64,000 nt of DNA from Enoplolaimus lenunculus (lineage: Eukaryota > Nematoda > Enoplea > Enoplida > Thoracostomopsidae), in contig JASANG010001329.1 of assembly GCA_030248215.1 (NCBI GenBank), forward strand, positions 310,001 to 374,000. Reading direction: 5' to 3'. The notes beneath the pieces were generated by a model. The model did not search any database and had not been told where the DNA came from. It worked only from the letters and a program-made list of their open reading frames with translations. Positions 10,322 through 23,231 of this stretch are shown piece after piece; positions within the stretch are counted from its first letter, which is position 1; each line of letters begins with the position of its first letter. A program made the position numbers and the translations under genes.

Positions 10322-13300
10322 GTCACTCTTCTACAGGCAGCTCCAACAAATCGTACAAAGTAGACTTTGATCAAGGTAATGTATTGCAGTATATAAAATG
10401 CTTGAAAGTTTATAGTAAAGGTTTTGAGACAATTTTATGATTTTTGATTAGAATTGTAGGTCTATATAAAATAATGCATAACAGATTTTGAATGAATGAA
10501 CGAATTAATCAAACACTCACCAATACAAACTGGTATTGTGAGTACACGGTCTATAGCAACAACCATAACGTTCTTTGGTCGAAGAATCGAATCTTTGTTT
10601 CACTTAGCAAGTGTATTCAGATTAATGCAAATATTGGTGACAAATAACGCTAACGGCTACGTTTTATTGTATATTATACATTCTTGCACAACACCTCACT
10701 TAAAGCTAGACTTTTTAAAAACTGAAAAAATATTTAGGTTCGAAAACATCCGGGTGGCTTCAGTTGTCAATTCATCCAAGTAAGTCCTTGTTCCAAGTGC
10801 TTAACATACATTAAGCAATATCGGGTGCTGCTTACCGCACTGAAAGGAACTTGTCTGGCTTTTTATGGAAACAAAAAAACAAAAAACATTGTTGAAATGT
10901 CTCTGTTTCCAATTTCGGCCGATGTAAAGATCAGGGGCGCAAAGTTTTTCCGCGGGACTGCAATAGAGTCAGCTCTAAACAATATTTTGCTGCGGCCTAA
11001 GCTTAGGCTTAGGCTTTGGCTAAGATTTAAGCTCATTCTTACGCTTAGGCTTAAGTTTAGGCTTAGGCTTAGGCCTAGCAATAGGCTTGTACAATTAAGT
11101 GTCTCAGTTCAGTATAGATTAAGTTTCCCCGAGCCACGCAGTATCTCAGCGTTCCAGCTTCCTGGTACTCTTGTTATTGCTGTCTTCCCAGGTTTTGTAC
11201 TTTGTCAGAAGTGAAATTGTTGAACGGGTAATTTTGAATTGCTGATTGCACTATTTTTAACACGGTGGTGTGATGGGAGAAGTTTGATATAATGAAACTT
11301 CCACCTGGAAAACTTGACAGTACTGCATATAGCTCTGGCAACAATATGGCATTTTTGGTTTGGGCTGCAATTAGTCGAACTAATCAAAAAGCTTTAAAAT
11401 TTAAATTTTAATACTAAGCCAGCCTGCTTCGCATTGCTGGCGCTATAGCAAAAACCAGTAAACATTTCGATGTAACGTTGATAAAAGCCTTAGCGGACGA
11501 TTGCACGGCTGCAAATTTGAACCAATATAAATGCCAAAAAATTAACCGAAAAATTCATCAATGTGCAACTGTGGAAAACGTCTTTTCTGGCCCAGTAAAC
11601 TCATTTAAGCCAGAAAACAATTTGTTAAATTTTCGAAACTTGATACTTTCGCGTTTTTTATATGTTAACCTCGAAAACTGTGTGCGATTTAAAAAAATAA
11701 AAACTGCTTGCTTGTAGGTAGCGTCGACTCTTCATGTTCGGATCACGGCAACGGATATAGCACGGATGCTCCTGAAAGTAAGAAAGAAAAACTGTGGAAC
11801 TATTGTTTTTGATTTAATTAACCCATTCCCTGTTTGGAGTGCAGTTTGTCAAGGGAAAATAAACCTCAGTTGTAGCTAAATTGGATCGAATGATAAATCT
11901 CATGGTTGCGGATCGCCGAGAGGGCAGCGTAAACCAGTAATATTTGTAGCTTTAAAGATAGTAAACTGTAAATTTTTCGCTTAAAGATAGTAAACTGTAA
12001 ATTTTTCGCTTAACCCTTTCTTACATGAATATTTTTTATTTCCCCTGAGACCTACTTTTATGCTAGGATTCGAACTCCAGTATATGGAGTGGGAGGCGTA
12101 TACCATCACCACTCAGCTATAGGAGCTTGCAATTATTAAACACGGTGCGATATATATTATTTAACGTATATACACTGCGCTGAGTTGCCTATAGGCAACT
12201 CAATGTGAGAAGGGGTTAATACAAAGCGCTGTCTCAAGCAGGATTGAATACTGGAAAAAACCTATGGGATAAAACGGTTTTGTCACTTTTTTCATTTTTC
12301 CAATAAAACATCAAATTATGTTGACAGATTTCTTGCCAATCTAAAACGCACAAGTTTGTGATCGGCAAGCTGGCAAATGCTATTCGTTAGACATCTGACA
12401 CTGTTGCAGCGTGAACCCTTATAAAGTGCTATGAAAATGTTGATACAGTAAACATAGTCATGCGATAGTCCTAGTCTTAGCATCGATTTGGCACCCAATT
12501 TAGTGTCCTCTAAAACGTCTTTGCATTTGTTGAAGCATGATTATAAGGTACTTAATAGAACAGGATTTGGTGGTTTTTCCGGAAAGGGCAGAAAACACCC
12601 AACCATGGTACCAAACAAATGCTTTAACATTAACGATGCAGGCTAATGGATAGGATATTTTACCTTTAAAACTCACCAATAATATTCTGAAGTTCTAGCG
12701 GCTTCACATAGTCCTAAAACTAACAATAAATCTAACAGGATGACAGTAGTTAGCAATGATTCTTATTACTGCCAAAGATTCCCTATTTGCAGTCATTGTA
12801 CAATGTAGAAACGATTTTCGCATCACAAACCTTTGATTAGGAAATTGCGTACACCGATGCTTGCATGAAAATATTATCCTCAGTAAATACTGAAAATATT
12901 GCACATAATTTATGTTTTAGGTCCAAAAATCTGTGAGCTTGTAGTAACGGATGGGGGTACTACGATTCCAGGTGAGTCTACTTTCTAAACTCGCAAGTCA
13001 AAACCCGACTATGGCTTAATAAAATATGTGAAAAACAAACATTTTAATGCCAATTATATTTCAGTTTTTTTTCTGTTTGACACTCGCAAAGCGTTGCTGA
13101 TTTATAAATTGATTATATATTTTAAAAATTACAAATCTAATTGTGTAAAATTATTTTAGATAAATTTCGCCAGCATACATCAAGCAGCAGTCAGTCAAGT
13201 CGATGCGATAGTTTGTACACAATGCGAGTTCCTAAATTGCCTTCATATCCAAATCCTCAAAGTATGTTATAGTTTTGAGAGTTCGTTTGGTTAGAGAAAG

Positions 13301-16300
13301 CTACGTTGCGGTTGAACAACAACGCGGTGTTAAGCTTGACATAATACACTTATTCGTTCTGGACGTAGAATGAAGCAGTCACGTCGAATCGAATCGATAT
13401 CAATGCATCTTCTGCAATAACATATGTAACGATGTTTTCTCTCACTCAAGCTTCCACCGAGTACAATATTGAAGAAAATATCAAAATGTACGCTACTCAA
13501 AAATTAATCGTGGAAGCCTTCAAAATTTTAACCAATTGTTTCAGCCTCCACATCAAAACATACGTCGCTTGCTTGAAATAGTAATACGGTGCTTCCTGGA
13601 AAACCTACATTAATATAACACTTCAATCGAAATATGCAAGAACTAAGCACATAATTACGTTTCACATACTCAAACTTGTGCCATGCTGCAATTTTTACGC
13701 GCGCCTGCTTTTGCACAGATCAGAACAATTTAGCAAACTATCTATCTTTGTTAACTTCAACGCTGAGCTGCGTAAAAAGTACAGAAATCAACCTGAAGCC
13801 AGATTGCTAATAATCAAGCCAATGTATAGAACAGGGTCGCAACAGTAGTATAAGCATATACCTGTGTGTAAGCCTAACCATAAGCCTTACTGTAACAATG
13901 AGCTTGTACCTAAGTTTAAGCTAAAGCAAAAATTTAGTCTTAAGGACAGAAAAGCGTTTCGCCACTGATCTTCATATGGGCCACAATCAGCAACACTAAC
14001 CGCAGAACTCGCATAGCCGACATTCTACAGTGGTCAGTTTTTTAGCTGTTCTGCGAATTGTTGACACTTTATTTTATTTAAAATAAACAAATACTGAACC
14101 AGAAAATTAAACAAAATACCATTTTATTTGCAGTCAATTCCACTAATGAACTGGAAGAAGTCGCGTTAACTCCCAATCATATCGAAAAACACCGAGCGAT
14201 ATCCGAACGTATGTTAAATATGTACAGTGACGTTTTAGGCATTAAACCAAAATGTTTCCAGAAGCCAAAGCGGCAGTTGCATGAATTTGTCGCTTGCACG
14301 GAAACTTTCTAAATTCTGAAATTTTAGTTTTTAGGCAGGATTTTTGTAAATTTTTCGATGTTTTAAGATCGACCAATTGCAAGAAGAAGCAGTGTTCTAA
14401 CCTCGCCAGATTTTTTAGCATATTTAGCTAGAAAACACACTGTAACGTTCAGATGAACCATTTGCGTCGCAAAACTGTATCAGCAGTGCCTGTGGAAAGT
14501 ATACATTTCATATCGCACCTAGTTCTGCCCCTATATGAAACTAATTAGATGGGATGCACAATGATGTCGAGAAATAAAGGTTACAAAACAGGGGCGGATC
14601 CAGAAGTATCTGAAAAGGGCGTCCACTCGAAATAGATTAGAACAAAATTTGCAAGCGAAGTGAGAGCGACATACCAAAGTATAATTTAAATTCTATATCT
14701 AAATCGATAATCATGGTTATGATCCTAGTTGTTTGGTCTAGGCCTAGGAGCCCCCTTGGATCAGATAGTGATACAATAAAATTCCTACTTGCACCCCTCA
14801 ACCCAATAATATGAAAGTCTCCGTACAGTGCTTTAACCAAAGCCTAGACTGTTCAATTTGTAAACCCTCCAGTGTCATCTTGCAGTGAGCAGGGCGTATA
14901 ACACGGACCGATGTACAGATTGCTCGTCGTTCATTTTAGCTTCGACTTCCGAATCCGATTCTGATAGTGTAGAATCAGAGATATCCGTTGTAAAAGTTGA
15001 TTCAGAGCGCGCCGTGTCGATAATTTCACAAGCGTCAGGTAAGTTCTGTTTATGCACTGTACCAGTTGAAACCGTTCAAGCTATAATAAGTAGTGTTTTG
15101 AAATGTTGAAAATTCATATATACCATATCATTCCAACGTGTTGTTTAAAAGTCATTTTATAATAGATCGTTTCGTGGTTAACTTAAATATTTAAGACATT
15201 GTTGTTAGCAGGCGTTTTTCGATCCTTTTTAAAGTTTCCGGTGTCTGTATATTGTCATAAAAAGTTTTATTTAACGATAGTAAAATTACCAGTTTGACTT
15301 AGATATGCTAGAAATGAAGTTGTATGTGTGAGGGTTTAGCTATAGTTTACTGAGTCGGACGCCGCACCGCGCGTCGCCGCACGCCTCTATGCGTTGCTAA
15401 CAGAAATATCGGCAAAATCTATTTGGTGGTTTGCGGTAGCGAGCGGCGGTGTCCGGCGACGAGCGGAGAGTATAGCGCAACCCTAACAACGTAAAACAAC
15501 TTTGGAATAAAAATTTAAAGGGCTGCGGCTAGGGTATAACCGAGCTCACTCTCTCTTGGCTGCGTGAGCGCAGCAGCTTATTAAAAATAGAGAGGTCATA
15601 CGCGAGGGTGTAATATATGAGGCGGAAGAAAACTCGCATGCAAAGAAAGCATGAAGGCAAATAAGCGTGAATGAAACACGGATTAACCTGAAGGGCACCC
15701 AAGGTGCAAAATGTTTTAAAATCGCATAGTGGACCGGTTTTTCCGGGGATTCTTAGGTACCCAGCCTACCCGGGGTGGTGGAGAGTGGTAAGGGCGTCGA
15801 GGCTTTTAGTCTTGTTAATCAACACTACGTTTTCAGTTGTACCACATTTGCTACTGAACGGAAATTTTGCAATAAGCACGTGCAGATGTTGGCATACAGC
15901 TAACGTGGAAAGGATAGCGGTTAACTGGGCCGTTCAATGTTTATTGTGTTAAGCTGTAGTCAAGCAAACATTTGCCACATATACCGGCATAAGAAGTTGT
16001 TGCAATAACAATATGGTGTAATAGTAGCAAGCTTATCTCGAGTGCAAGACATTCGTGTTCAATTTCCAAAGTGGTCCTAAGCTTTGAATAAATCTTGTAA
16101 CAGGTACCATGTAGACAGTACCGTTCCAACACGCATCTTATCAGAGTTCTAAATTCCAAATATACATATAATATGCTTACATAGTGTGTCGTCCGTTGAA
16201 CAATGATATCATCAACGCACGAAACGGGATCCGGCAGCAAAAGCGAACCGAAACCAACAGAAAAACGCGATTCCATTAATAGTAACATTGTACTGCAAAG

Positions 16301-19300
16301 TATTGCACTGAAAGATAGTTTGCTATCAATTGCAGAACGGCATATATTTAAAAGGAATAGTGAACTTCGAAGCTCGACTAACGATGTCGATGAGAAAGGA
16401 TGGTCTATTGTGCGACGAAATTTGCCCAAAATTGTTGCGTACGGATATGCCGAAGGGATATTGCAGCAAAAAGTTCAAGTAAACGCAAAAATGTCGTCTT
16501 GAATAGGAAATGGTCGTTTTCGAATTTGAGGTCATTCGCTGGCAATAAATTGTGATACCGTTTTTGTTCAAAGAAGCTAACAACTTTTTGAATTACGAAA
16601 CTTAGCCATTATAGAATGTGCGGCACGTTTCAAATTTTTTATTTAAACAATTAGGTCTGGAATTTAACATAAAATTCTCATTTTCGGATTTGTTTACTGG
16701 CTCAAGCTGATTTCAGTAACAATTTTCAATACTATTTCCGCAAAAACTTACAACCATAAGCGTATGATCAGTCTGACAAAAGTATAGAAGAATAGCTGAT
16801 TCGTTGATAAAATGAAATTCGTTGACTGTAAATATTAATTCTTCCGTAATCATGTTATTAATTGCAGAAACCTGTGCCTTCTCAGCACTCGCTCGATTTA
16901 GGTAAACCAGAACAAGACGCCGATAAAAGTGCGATCCAAACATCACCACGGGCAGAAATTGACATTCCAGGTAGTTTTTGCTTGAAAGTTTGCGTTCACA
17001 GGTTAGACGTCGTTAAAGTTACAGCGGTTGTTTCAACTGAGGTTATAAAATTACATTTTGAAAGCATACGCAGTGTTCGAAGCCTGCTTATAGCATTTAT
17101 CGCCAGTAAGTAATCGGTTTGCTTGCCGATGCCGATTTCAAATTTAATAGGGTTATTCTAATTGTAATGCATTATCGTTAAAGAACCGCTCCTTATAAAC
17201 GCGAAGATTAAACCATAAAAACCACAAACGGTTATATTTTTGTGAGAACGAATCATTTCTGTTTTTTTTCAAAACAAACGCAAGCGACATGACAGTTTCC
17301 TGAGAATGTAAACGAATAGTAAAAATAACGGAAACGGATATGGATTGAAATAGTGGAAACGAAGAACAGATATTAAACTATAAAACTTTTTGTACGTGAT
17401 TTAGAACTAATTTTCAGCATAAATAACAGTATTATTTTGTGACGTTTTTCAATCTATTGGAAACCCCAAAACTGCTATTTTAATCGCGTGGAGCGGTATT
17501 TTCCGGATTATATATTTTTGATTTCCAGTCACCGATACTGGTATCATTCATCAAGCAATTCCATTTCTACCGATCCCACTTGCAGTGTTTTGTTTGATCC
17601 TTAATATTTTGACTCCAGGAACAGGTTAGTGATAAAAATAAACAACACCTTCGCTCTGTAGGCCCACTTTTCCAGCTGCTTCAGTTAAAAAAGTCTGTAG
17701 TTCCTACCTAGACTGACAGCCGGTATGTATAGTATGAGGATAAATATTCAGAAATGAAAATTTTCGTTCTATGTGCGTATATCACGCACTGTGTAGGTGT
17801 AGCATCTATCAATAGCTAGTAGGCCATTGTTTAATGCACCGTCCACTTTATTTTGCGTCCATGCCGTGGAAATAGAAGTTGTCAATTCACCGTCTGAGTA
17901 AATGCAAACTGCTCGGGACGGTAAACAGAAAACAGAAAAACTACAGCAGTAGAACACGTAAATTTTCAAATTTAGTTGATAGGTCAACTGAATTCTAAAG
18001 GTCAACTTAAATTACTACTTGATGTTTTAACAAACGTCAGGAAGAGGAAATTATATTTAGTGAGCTTGTATCGTGTGGGATACGGTATTTTCAATTTAAG
18101 GGACAAGAGGGAAATTGAAAACTAACAGATTCTCAGATGGTAAATTGAATTAAAATTTATATTTTATAATTTTAAAATTCACCAATGCAGAATCTACAAA
18201 ATTTGGGACGGGGGAAACTGAGTTCGTACAACAACGTGTGTGGCATAGATACGGTAAAATCTATGATGTTAAAGATATGACCCGTAAAAACATATTTAGA
18301 TGTTCAGAAAGTAGCAATGGAGGCACTAGCAATACTTACGTAAAAACCTTGCTAGGCTATTTGCGGGACGGTGTTGTTGTTGGAACTGATTCTCGAGCAA
18401 CTTCAGGACCAATTGTTGGAGGCAAATCGTACAATAACCCGCAGAAAATTACAAACAACATAGAGCATGTTGATTTTCTATCGATTTGTTTTCAGCACAA
18501 TTCTGAGTTGATAGTTTAATATGTTATCAGTGAATATGAAACTAGCGCATGCGGTGCAGTAACTGCTGCTGATTTGGATCAAGTTATGTTATTAGCGCAT
18601 ATTAAACTATTTTAGTTGAATACAAACCGCAAACCACGTGTTATTGCGTGTCATCGTATTGCTTTTGTTCAAATTTGCTCTTAATTATAGATTAAACATA
18701 TTCTTAAGCCTAAGCAGCGGATGGATAGAACAGGATGCACTAAGCCGCCCAACGATTTGCAAATAATGTTCTAATATTAATAATTGGGCACAATAAAAAT
18801 GATGCACTATCTACCCTACCACATTCAACCAAAATATAAATAAATGATAACTGAAAGACCACCCAGCGATTGACCTTTTATCTAGATCGCTAAAATCGAA
18901 CGATACGTGTCAGAAATATTTGAAACTTTTCTTCAATAAGGGATCCATTCGAAACGATGCATAATTTTACAATTCAAAATAGGGGTCAAATAATAACTTA
19001 AAATCGAAAATTTCCATTTACTTTTATTCATTTCTGAGTTCTAATGCATTTACCATTGTCAATTATAAAGTTGAAGTCAACTGACCTTTTACATATTATT
19101 AAACTGAATACACGTAGTAATTTGTGTTTTTACCCTTTATCTCAAGTTGAAAATTGAATACAATGTTTAATAATACAAGGGAAATGGAGCTTTTAAATTA
19201 AAGAATATGTTTTCAATTTCCGACTTGATGTTGAAAACACAAAACCTCCATTTACTACTTGGGATTGGAGGATTCATATTTCCGCAGCATGGACGCAAAA

Positions 19301-22300
19301 TAAAGTGGGCGGTGCATAACTTTCGAACCTGCGGAAGGAAAATTTAGGAATATTTGTACACTTTCGATGGCGTTACTGAAGAACAATTTCATTAATTTGG
19401 GATTGGAACGCATCTATTAAGATGCGATTGGGCGCTAAAAAATTTTCAGGAGGGGCATATAAGGGTTTTCGATGACTTACAAGCGAGGTTGAAAATTTTC
19501 TAGTGGAACAAAATTCTTCCATGTGGGGCTGAGCCGTCCCTGGTTTGCCTGTGGCCACGGGCTTTGTTCTACGCAGGAAAGCATTTAAATAAACGCATAT
19601 TCAAGCACACCAGAACGTAACCAGTTGACATTTTCTGAAAATCTCGGCCAAGGTGGATAAAAACAGAAAAATGCCTAGAAAGTTCAAAATTCTTTCTTTA
19701 TTAAATTTTGAAGAGATAGATGTCTGGTGCTTCAGACGTTAATAGGTTTTTAAACAGCTCAGAAATTCGTGTATAAACTGCTTAGAACTGAAATGTCGTA
19801 TATTCAAGAAATTGCTATTGAGAATTTATAAGACACAAGTTAATATATTTTTTGCGCAGTGAAGAAACGTCAGGGGTGACTAGTCCCCCCTGTGTGGGTT
19901 GAAAATTTTGTCAGTCCTTAATAAAACTTTAAGTTACTACGGAGTTCAAGATATGTATTTTCGTGGCAATATAGTTACAGTCACCCGCATTACAAAAATC
20001 CCGAATGTGTCAGTGCTCAGGTCTGACACAAATTACTCCAAAAATATATAATTACAACAGCCAAACGTGGGATCTGGGAGTACAGGCTTCTTCTAAATTA
20101 ACAAATCAAAACGTCATTTTTATTATTTTACTCACCAGAATTTCATAGCACAACTAAAACGTCCCGGTTAATCCATTCGATCCTCTGACCAATTTGATAT
20201 CGTGTCTACGCTACTTTTTAAAGGTACAATTATGAGTGGTATTTTGGTGATGTGCTTCGGCCAACCGCGATTGCAATCAAAAAGCTTCCGACGTTTGCAA
20301 AGTTTGCTTGTTAACGCATTAATTGGTATTGCACAAATGGGGACAATAACATTTATGCTCATTGGTTGGTTTTGGAGTATTGCATGGGGTGCAATACTGC
20401 TGACGCATTCATGTAAGTTTCACAACGTTAAAGTCGGTCGGCAATGGATAATACTCGAGCTGATGACAGGGGCGTAGCATGGATTTCATTTCCAACGCGT
20501 ATGTTTCTTCCGAGCGAACGTAGCGAGCGAGAAATTTTTTTAACTCTATGATCTGGAAGATTCTTTCGCTAAACCTGTTAAAGGTACTCTCTTGATTCTA
20601 GAAGTTCCGGAACAGAATATATCCCTCCTATTACCCTTACCCCTGGGGAAAGCAAGAACACCCAACATATGTATTAATGCAGCACTGTTCGAGCTATTTT
20701 TATATTTACATTATGTAAGCTCAAGCAGATGGTGCAAATAAATTTTACTACTAAACGTAGTTGAACGCATGCACAAATCACATAAAGAGATGGGTTTGGC
20801 ATAGGTTGTGTTTTCGGTTATCCCCATTCCAGCCGGCGTTTGCCGAAAAATGGTTGGATTTTGCAAATTTCTACTTTTATTTGAATTTGTTCTACGCTTG
20901 AACGATGCCCAAAATACGTATGTGAGGCGTTCCAGCATTAACAATATACATCGTAGAAAAAAGTTACCGTTGCATGTAATGCAACCACCTTAACTACAAT
21001 ACAATATTTTCAAACATATTCACATGAACAAAATTTTAGTGCAATACCAACAAGCAAAAGAACATCAGCGTCAAGCAGAAGTCGCTACAGTTGCGCTTGA
21101 GGCGTTGACAAAAGACACTTTATTACGAAGACGAGAAGTTAACGCACTGGTCAAATCTGACAAACAAAGTAAATTATCAAACAGTAATTGCGTTGCAAAC
21201 GGAACTCCGGCTTAAAATATACAGCTTTGCACCCGATGAATCATTCAATCCAGAAGAGCTGTTTAGCGATTATCAATTTGTCAATTAGTGACATTTGAAA
21301 TTAAAATGAAATTGTCTCTAAATGCTACCGCACGCTTTTAAAGCAATGCAAGATAAAGTGACAAATATAGCGCGAATACAACGCGCGAGATTGCAAAAAT
21401 TTTGGACTTTCGGCGCGATCACACTTTTCAGAGTTTTTATCAGTTCAGGACGGGAAGATTCAAGATTATCTATTCCATCGTCATCATTATATATTTTTTG
21501 CAAATATTGGTTTTTAAATGTGACGAATCAGTGCTGCTTATAGTCTTAAAAACGGCGAAGCGAGAAAGAATGCCTTAGTAAATAACATAGCTATATTATG
21601 TTGTAGCTAAGTGTGGATGACAAAAACGTGAGAACAGATGCTTTATTTCGTAACATTTTATAAATGGTTATTTGAAATTTAATTTAACTCAAAATACGGC
21701 ACAGATTTTATCTGGCACTCCTACTTTGTTGACGTTCGGCGCCGTCCGTCACCGTTCAGCGCCGTCCGTCACCATCCGGTTCCGTTCGTCACCGTACGTC
21801 ACCGTGGGGTATCGTACTTGAATTACTCACATTCGATTGATCCGTACGGTGACGGACGGTAACGGACGGCGCCTCACTACAAGTATAGCGCGTCCCTAAA
21901 ATGGTTTAACATCGTTAATTGAAAGTCCATAACGCAGCAATTTACTCTGAAACCAGCAAAACATTTCTATCTGGTTTAGAACGTTAGAGCTTCGGGAATG
22001 TTTCTGGTTTTGCATGTTTATCTTTGGCTGCAATATCTTCAACTGTTCCTGATAATTTTTTCACGTTTTTATATTTTCTAATTAAAACAAAGTTATCCGA
22101 ATTATTTTAGTGTTTGCACCAATGAATACTGTTGCTACGATGTCACAATAGTAGTGTATATAATTAAATATTTTTCGTCAGGAGCGTCCGAAGAAAATTA
22201 TATTTGGTTGGGAAGCTTCGAATAATTTTGGGGGACCCTTACAATGGCAATTCACGATTGCTTACTTTTAGACCAAGCCTATTTGACGGGACACCAGCCA

Positions 22301-23231
22301 AATTTGCGGAAGGGCAAGGCCACCAATGGCCCTTCGTGGGGACGCCCTTGTTTTTCGCTCAACCTTTGTTTTCTGATTCCACAAATTTTTACTTCTACAA
22401 CTGGTAGCTGAATACCATAGCTAAAGGAACGGTACTCAATGGTCAGATTGTAAGGCGCTGTCAATTACCGTGATAAAAGCGTTACGATTTATTGCAAGGC
22501 TCTAAGTTTAATCATTGCAATTAATATTCAGCGAAAGTTTTGGGTTTACGCTTTATAAACCTTCCCCCCGCGCACCTGTATTTCCATGCTGAGCATTAAA
22601 ATGGAAAACACTTGAAAAGTGTAAACAAATTTGTGGTGGCGATGTGAAGTTTTTAGCATGTGATCGGTTCAAGGGTATTAATGAAGAGGGTGCGTTGAGT
22701 CCGCGCCATTGGTCCGATTGGACAAAAGTGCTTTCAATAGTATATCGACCATAGTTTCATGAAAAATGTCAACAAAATTGCCGCGTAAACTAATAATGCG
22801 GTCTTACACTTTTAGTGTTCAGATTAGCGCCGCCTGACGAGGGTTCGCGTTCTCGAATTAGTTTTTCGAATGTTCAGAGGTTCTCACAAAATCATCAGAC
22901 AACATTTTATAGTCATTTCAAGCATCGAAACAGCATTTTATTTTCTAACGAAATCTGCAGCGTAAGATTAAAATTTTCGGAAAGAATATGGATAATACAA
23001 TGCCCCTGATGTCTCCGTGGGAGAGTGGCCCCGCACGGTCGGCTTATGACCGCTCCTAGGTTAAACAATCTAGGTAACTTCTATTTCTAATGCAAAAACG
23101 ACTCTTTTGTATCCCGCATTTCTAGCTTCTGCATGTTTTGTTTCAAACTTTGATTCGAATTCACGCATATTCAAGTGACTGATTTATTTTCTTTTCAGAA
23201 CGGCTGTTATTCATACTTTTACCGTGTTTGA
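10322..23231 (+). CDS. stum: Stum/Spec3-family membrane protein, multi-exon
   Basis: Exons: 10322-10375, 11718-11777, 12921-12971, 13160-13261, 14134-14208, 14886-15038, 16336-16478, 16868-16970, 17529-17624, 20224-20412, 21040-21168; possible ends 22816-22961 and 23199-23231. Junctions keep phase 1 except a phase-0 join at 16478/16868. The conserved core is IPFLPIPLAVFCLILNILTP, then PGTGTIMSGILVMCFG, then GIAQMGTITFMLIGWFWSIA, ending WGAILL. It is the double-hydrophobic signature of Stum, which in Drosophila is a mediator of mechanosensory transduction. The N-terminal half is Ser/acidic (ESDSDSVESE), with no membrane segment. Frame 16203-16478 has its own ATG after an in-frame stop, so it may be an alternative first exon giving a protein of about 280 residues. 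The 3' end is uncertain: a phase-1 join from 21168 to 22816 reads MFRLAPPDEGSRSRISFSN, while an alternative exon near 21228 gives a poorer frame. The true start codon is not located. The family call on the core is firm; the outer exons are inference from splice sites and phase. Confidence 0.75.
10919..11092. repeat. F2-type element with telomere-like core, in intron
   Basis: Left end gatgtaaagatcaggggcg is followed by gactgcaatagagtcagc and a run of ttaggc/ttaagc hexamers (10995-11080). The right terminus is lost. It creates the artificial Leu/Arg-rich open frames seen here on both strands. Confidence 0.7.
11952..12011. repeat. 29-bp tandem duplication
   Basis: Two perfect adjacent copies of a 29-base unit containing agatagtaaactgtaaat, within an intron of the stum gene. 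Confidence 0.9.
12058..12125 (-). repeat. tRNA-like pol III module (SINE head or tRNA relic)
   Basis: On the - strand the order is TAGCTGAGTGG (A-box-like, 12109-12119) then GAGTTCGAATCCT (B-box-like, about 12065-12077), with tRNA-like spacing and a pairable T arm. The acceptor arm does not pair, so it is unlikely to be a working tRNA. Confidence 0.4.
13818..13982. mobile_element. F2 hAT-like MITE with telomere-like core
   Basis: Ends ccaatgtatagaacagggtcg and gatcttcatatgggcc; imperfect 8-bp flanks (ATAATCAA / ACAATCAG). The core carries decayed cctaag hexamers and the family motif aaaaatttagtctta. Confidence 0.75.
15345..15487. repeat. Relic of GC-rich TIR family F4
   Basis: Contains gacgccgcaccgcgcgtcgc, then atgcgttgctaacagaaata, and ends gagtatagcgcaaccctaa, the same order as in 28130-28300. 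The left terminus is missing. Lies in a stum intron. Confidence 0.75.
18280..18660 (+). pseudogene. Proteasome subunit beta type-2 (PSMB7-like) retrocopy
   Basis: Within the large stum intron. One frame reads YLRDGVVVGTDSRATSGPIV and QKITNNI, the conserved block after the catalytic Thr in beta-2 subunits. Further on, CGAVTAADLDQVM and LNTNRKPRVI match the next conserved block (usually CGAGTAADLDQ). The catalytic GTT is not intact, there are in-frame stops and a short insertion between the blocks, and no splice sites separate them. It is therefore best read as a decayed processed copy of a beta-2 mRNA. The parent gene is not in the window. Confidence 0.8.
18661..20223. other. Remainder of the large stum intron
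   Basis: No exon seen. It holds a short F2 relic (about 18690-18740) and a member of a dispersed repeat family at about 19430-19560 ('ttttcaggaggggcatataagg', 'gatgacttacaagcgag'), also seen near 27180 and 36790. Confidence 0.5.
21712..21900. repeat. GC-rich TIR family F4
   Basis: Built of ggcgccgtccgtcaccgt units and their inverted counterparts (gacggtaacggacggcgcc), so the element folds on itself. Right end is tatagcgcgtccctaaa. The left terminus is less clear. Confidence 0.75.
23017..23090 (+). repeat. tRNA-like stretch
   Basis: gtctccgtgggagagtggcc, then a 5-bp stem with a 7-base loop (cggtcggcttatgaccg) and ctaggttaaacaatctagg resemble a tRNA with D, anticodon and T arms. The base before the presumed anticodon is not T and the acceptor arm does not pair. 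Probably a tRNA relic or SINE head. Confidence 0.3.

Noticed and set aside
10825-11214. 129-codon frame with Leu/Arg repeats
   Set aside because: Translation of the TTAGGC-like core of an F2 element within a stum intron.
12058-12125. Functional tRNA gene
   Set aside because: A and B boxes are present but the acceptor arm does not pair and the anticodon loop is too large; kept only as a tRNA-like relic.
15941-16429. 162-codon - strand frame
   Set aside because: Antisense shadow of the stum exon 16336-16478; the + strand fits splice phases and protein similarity.
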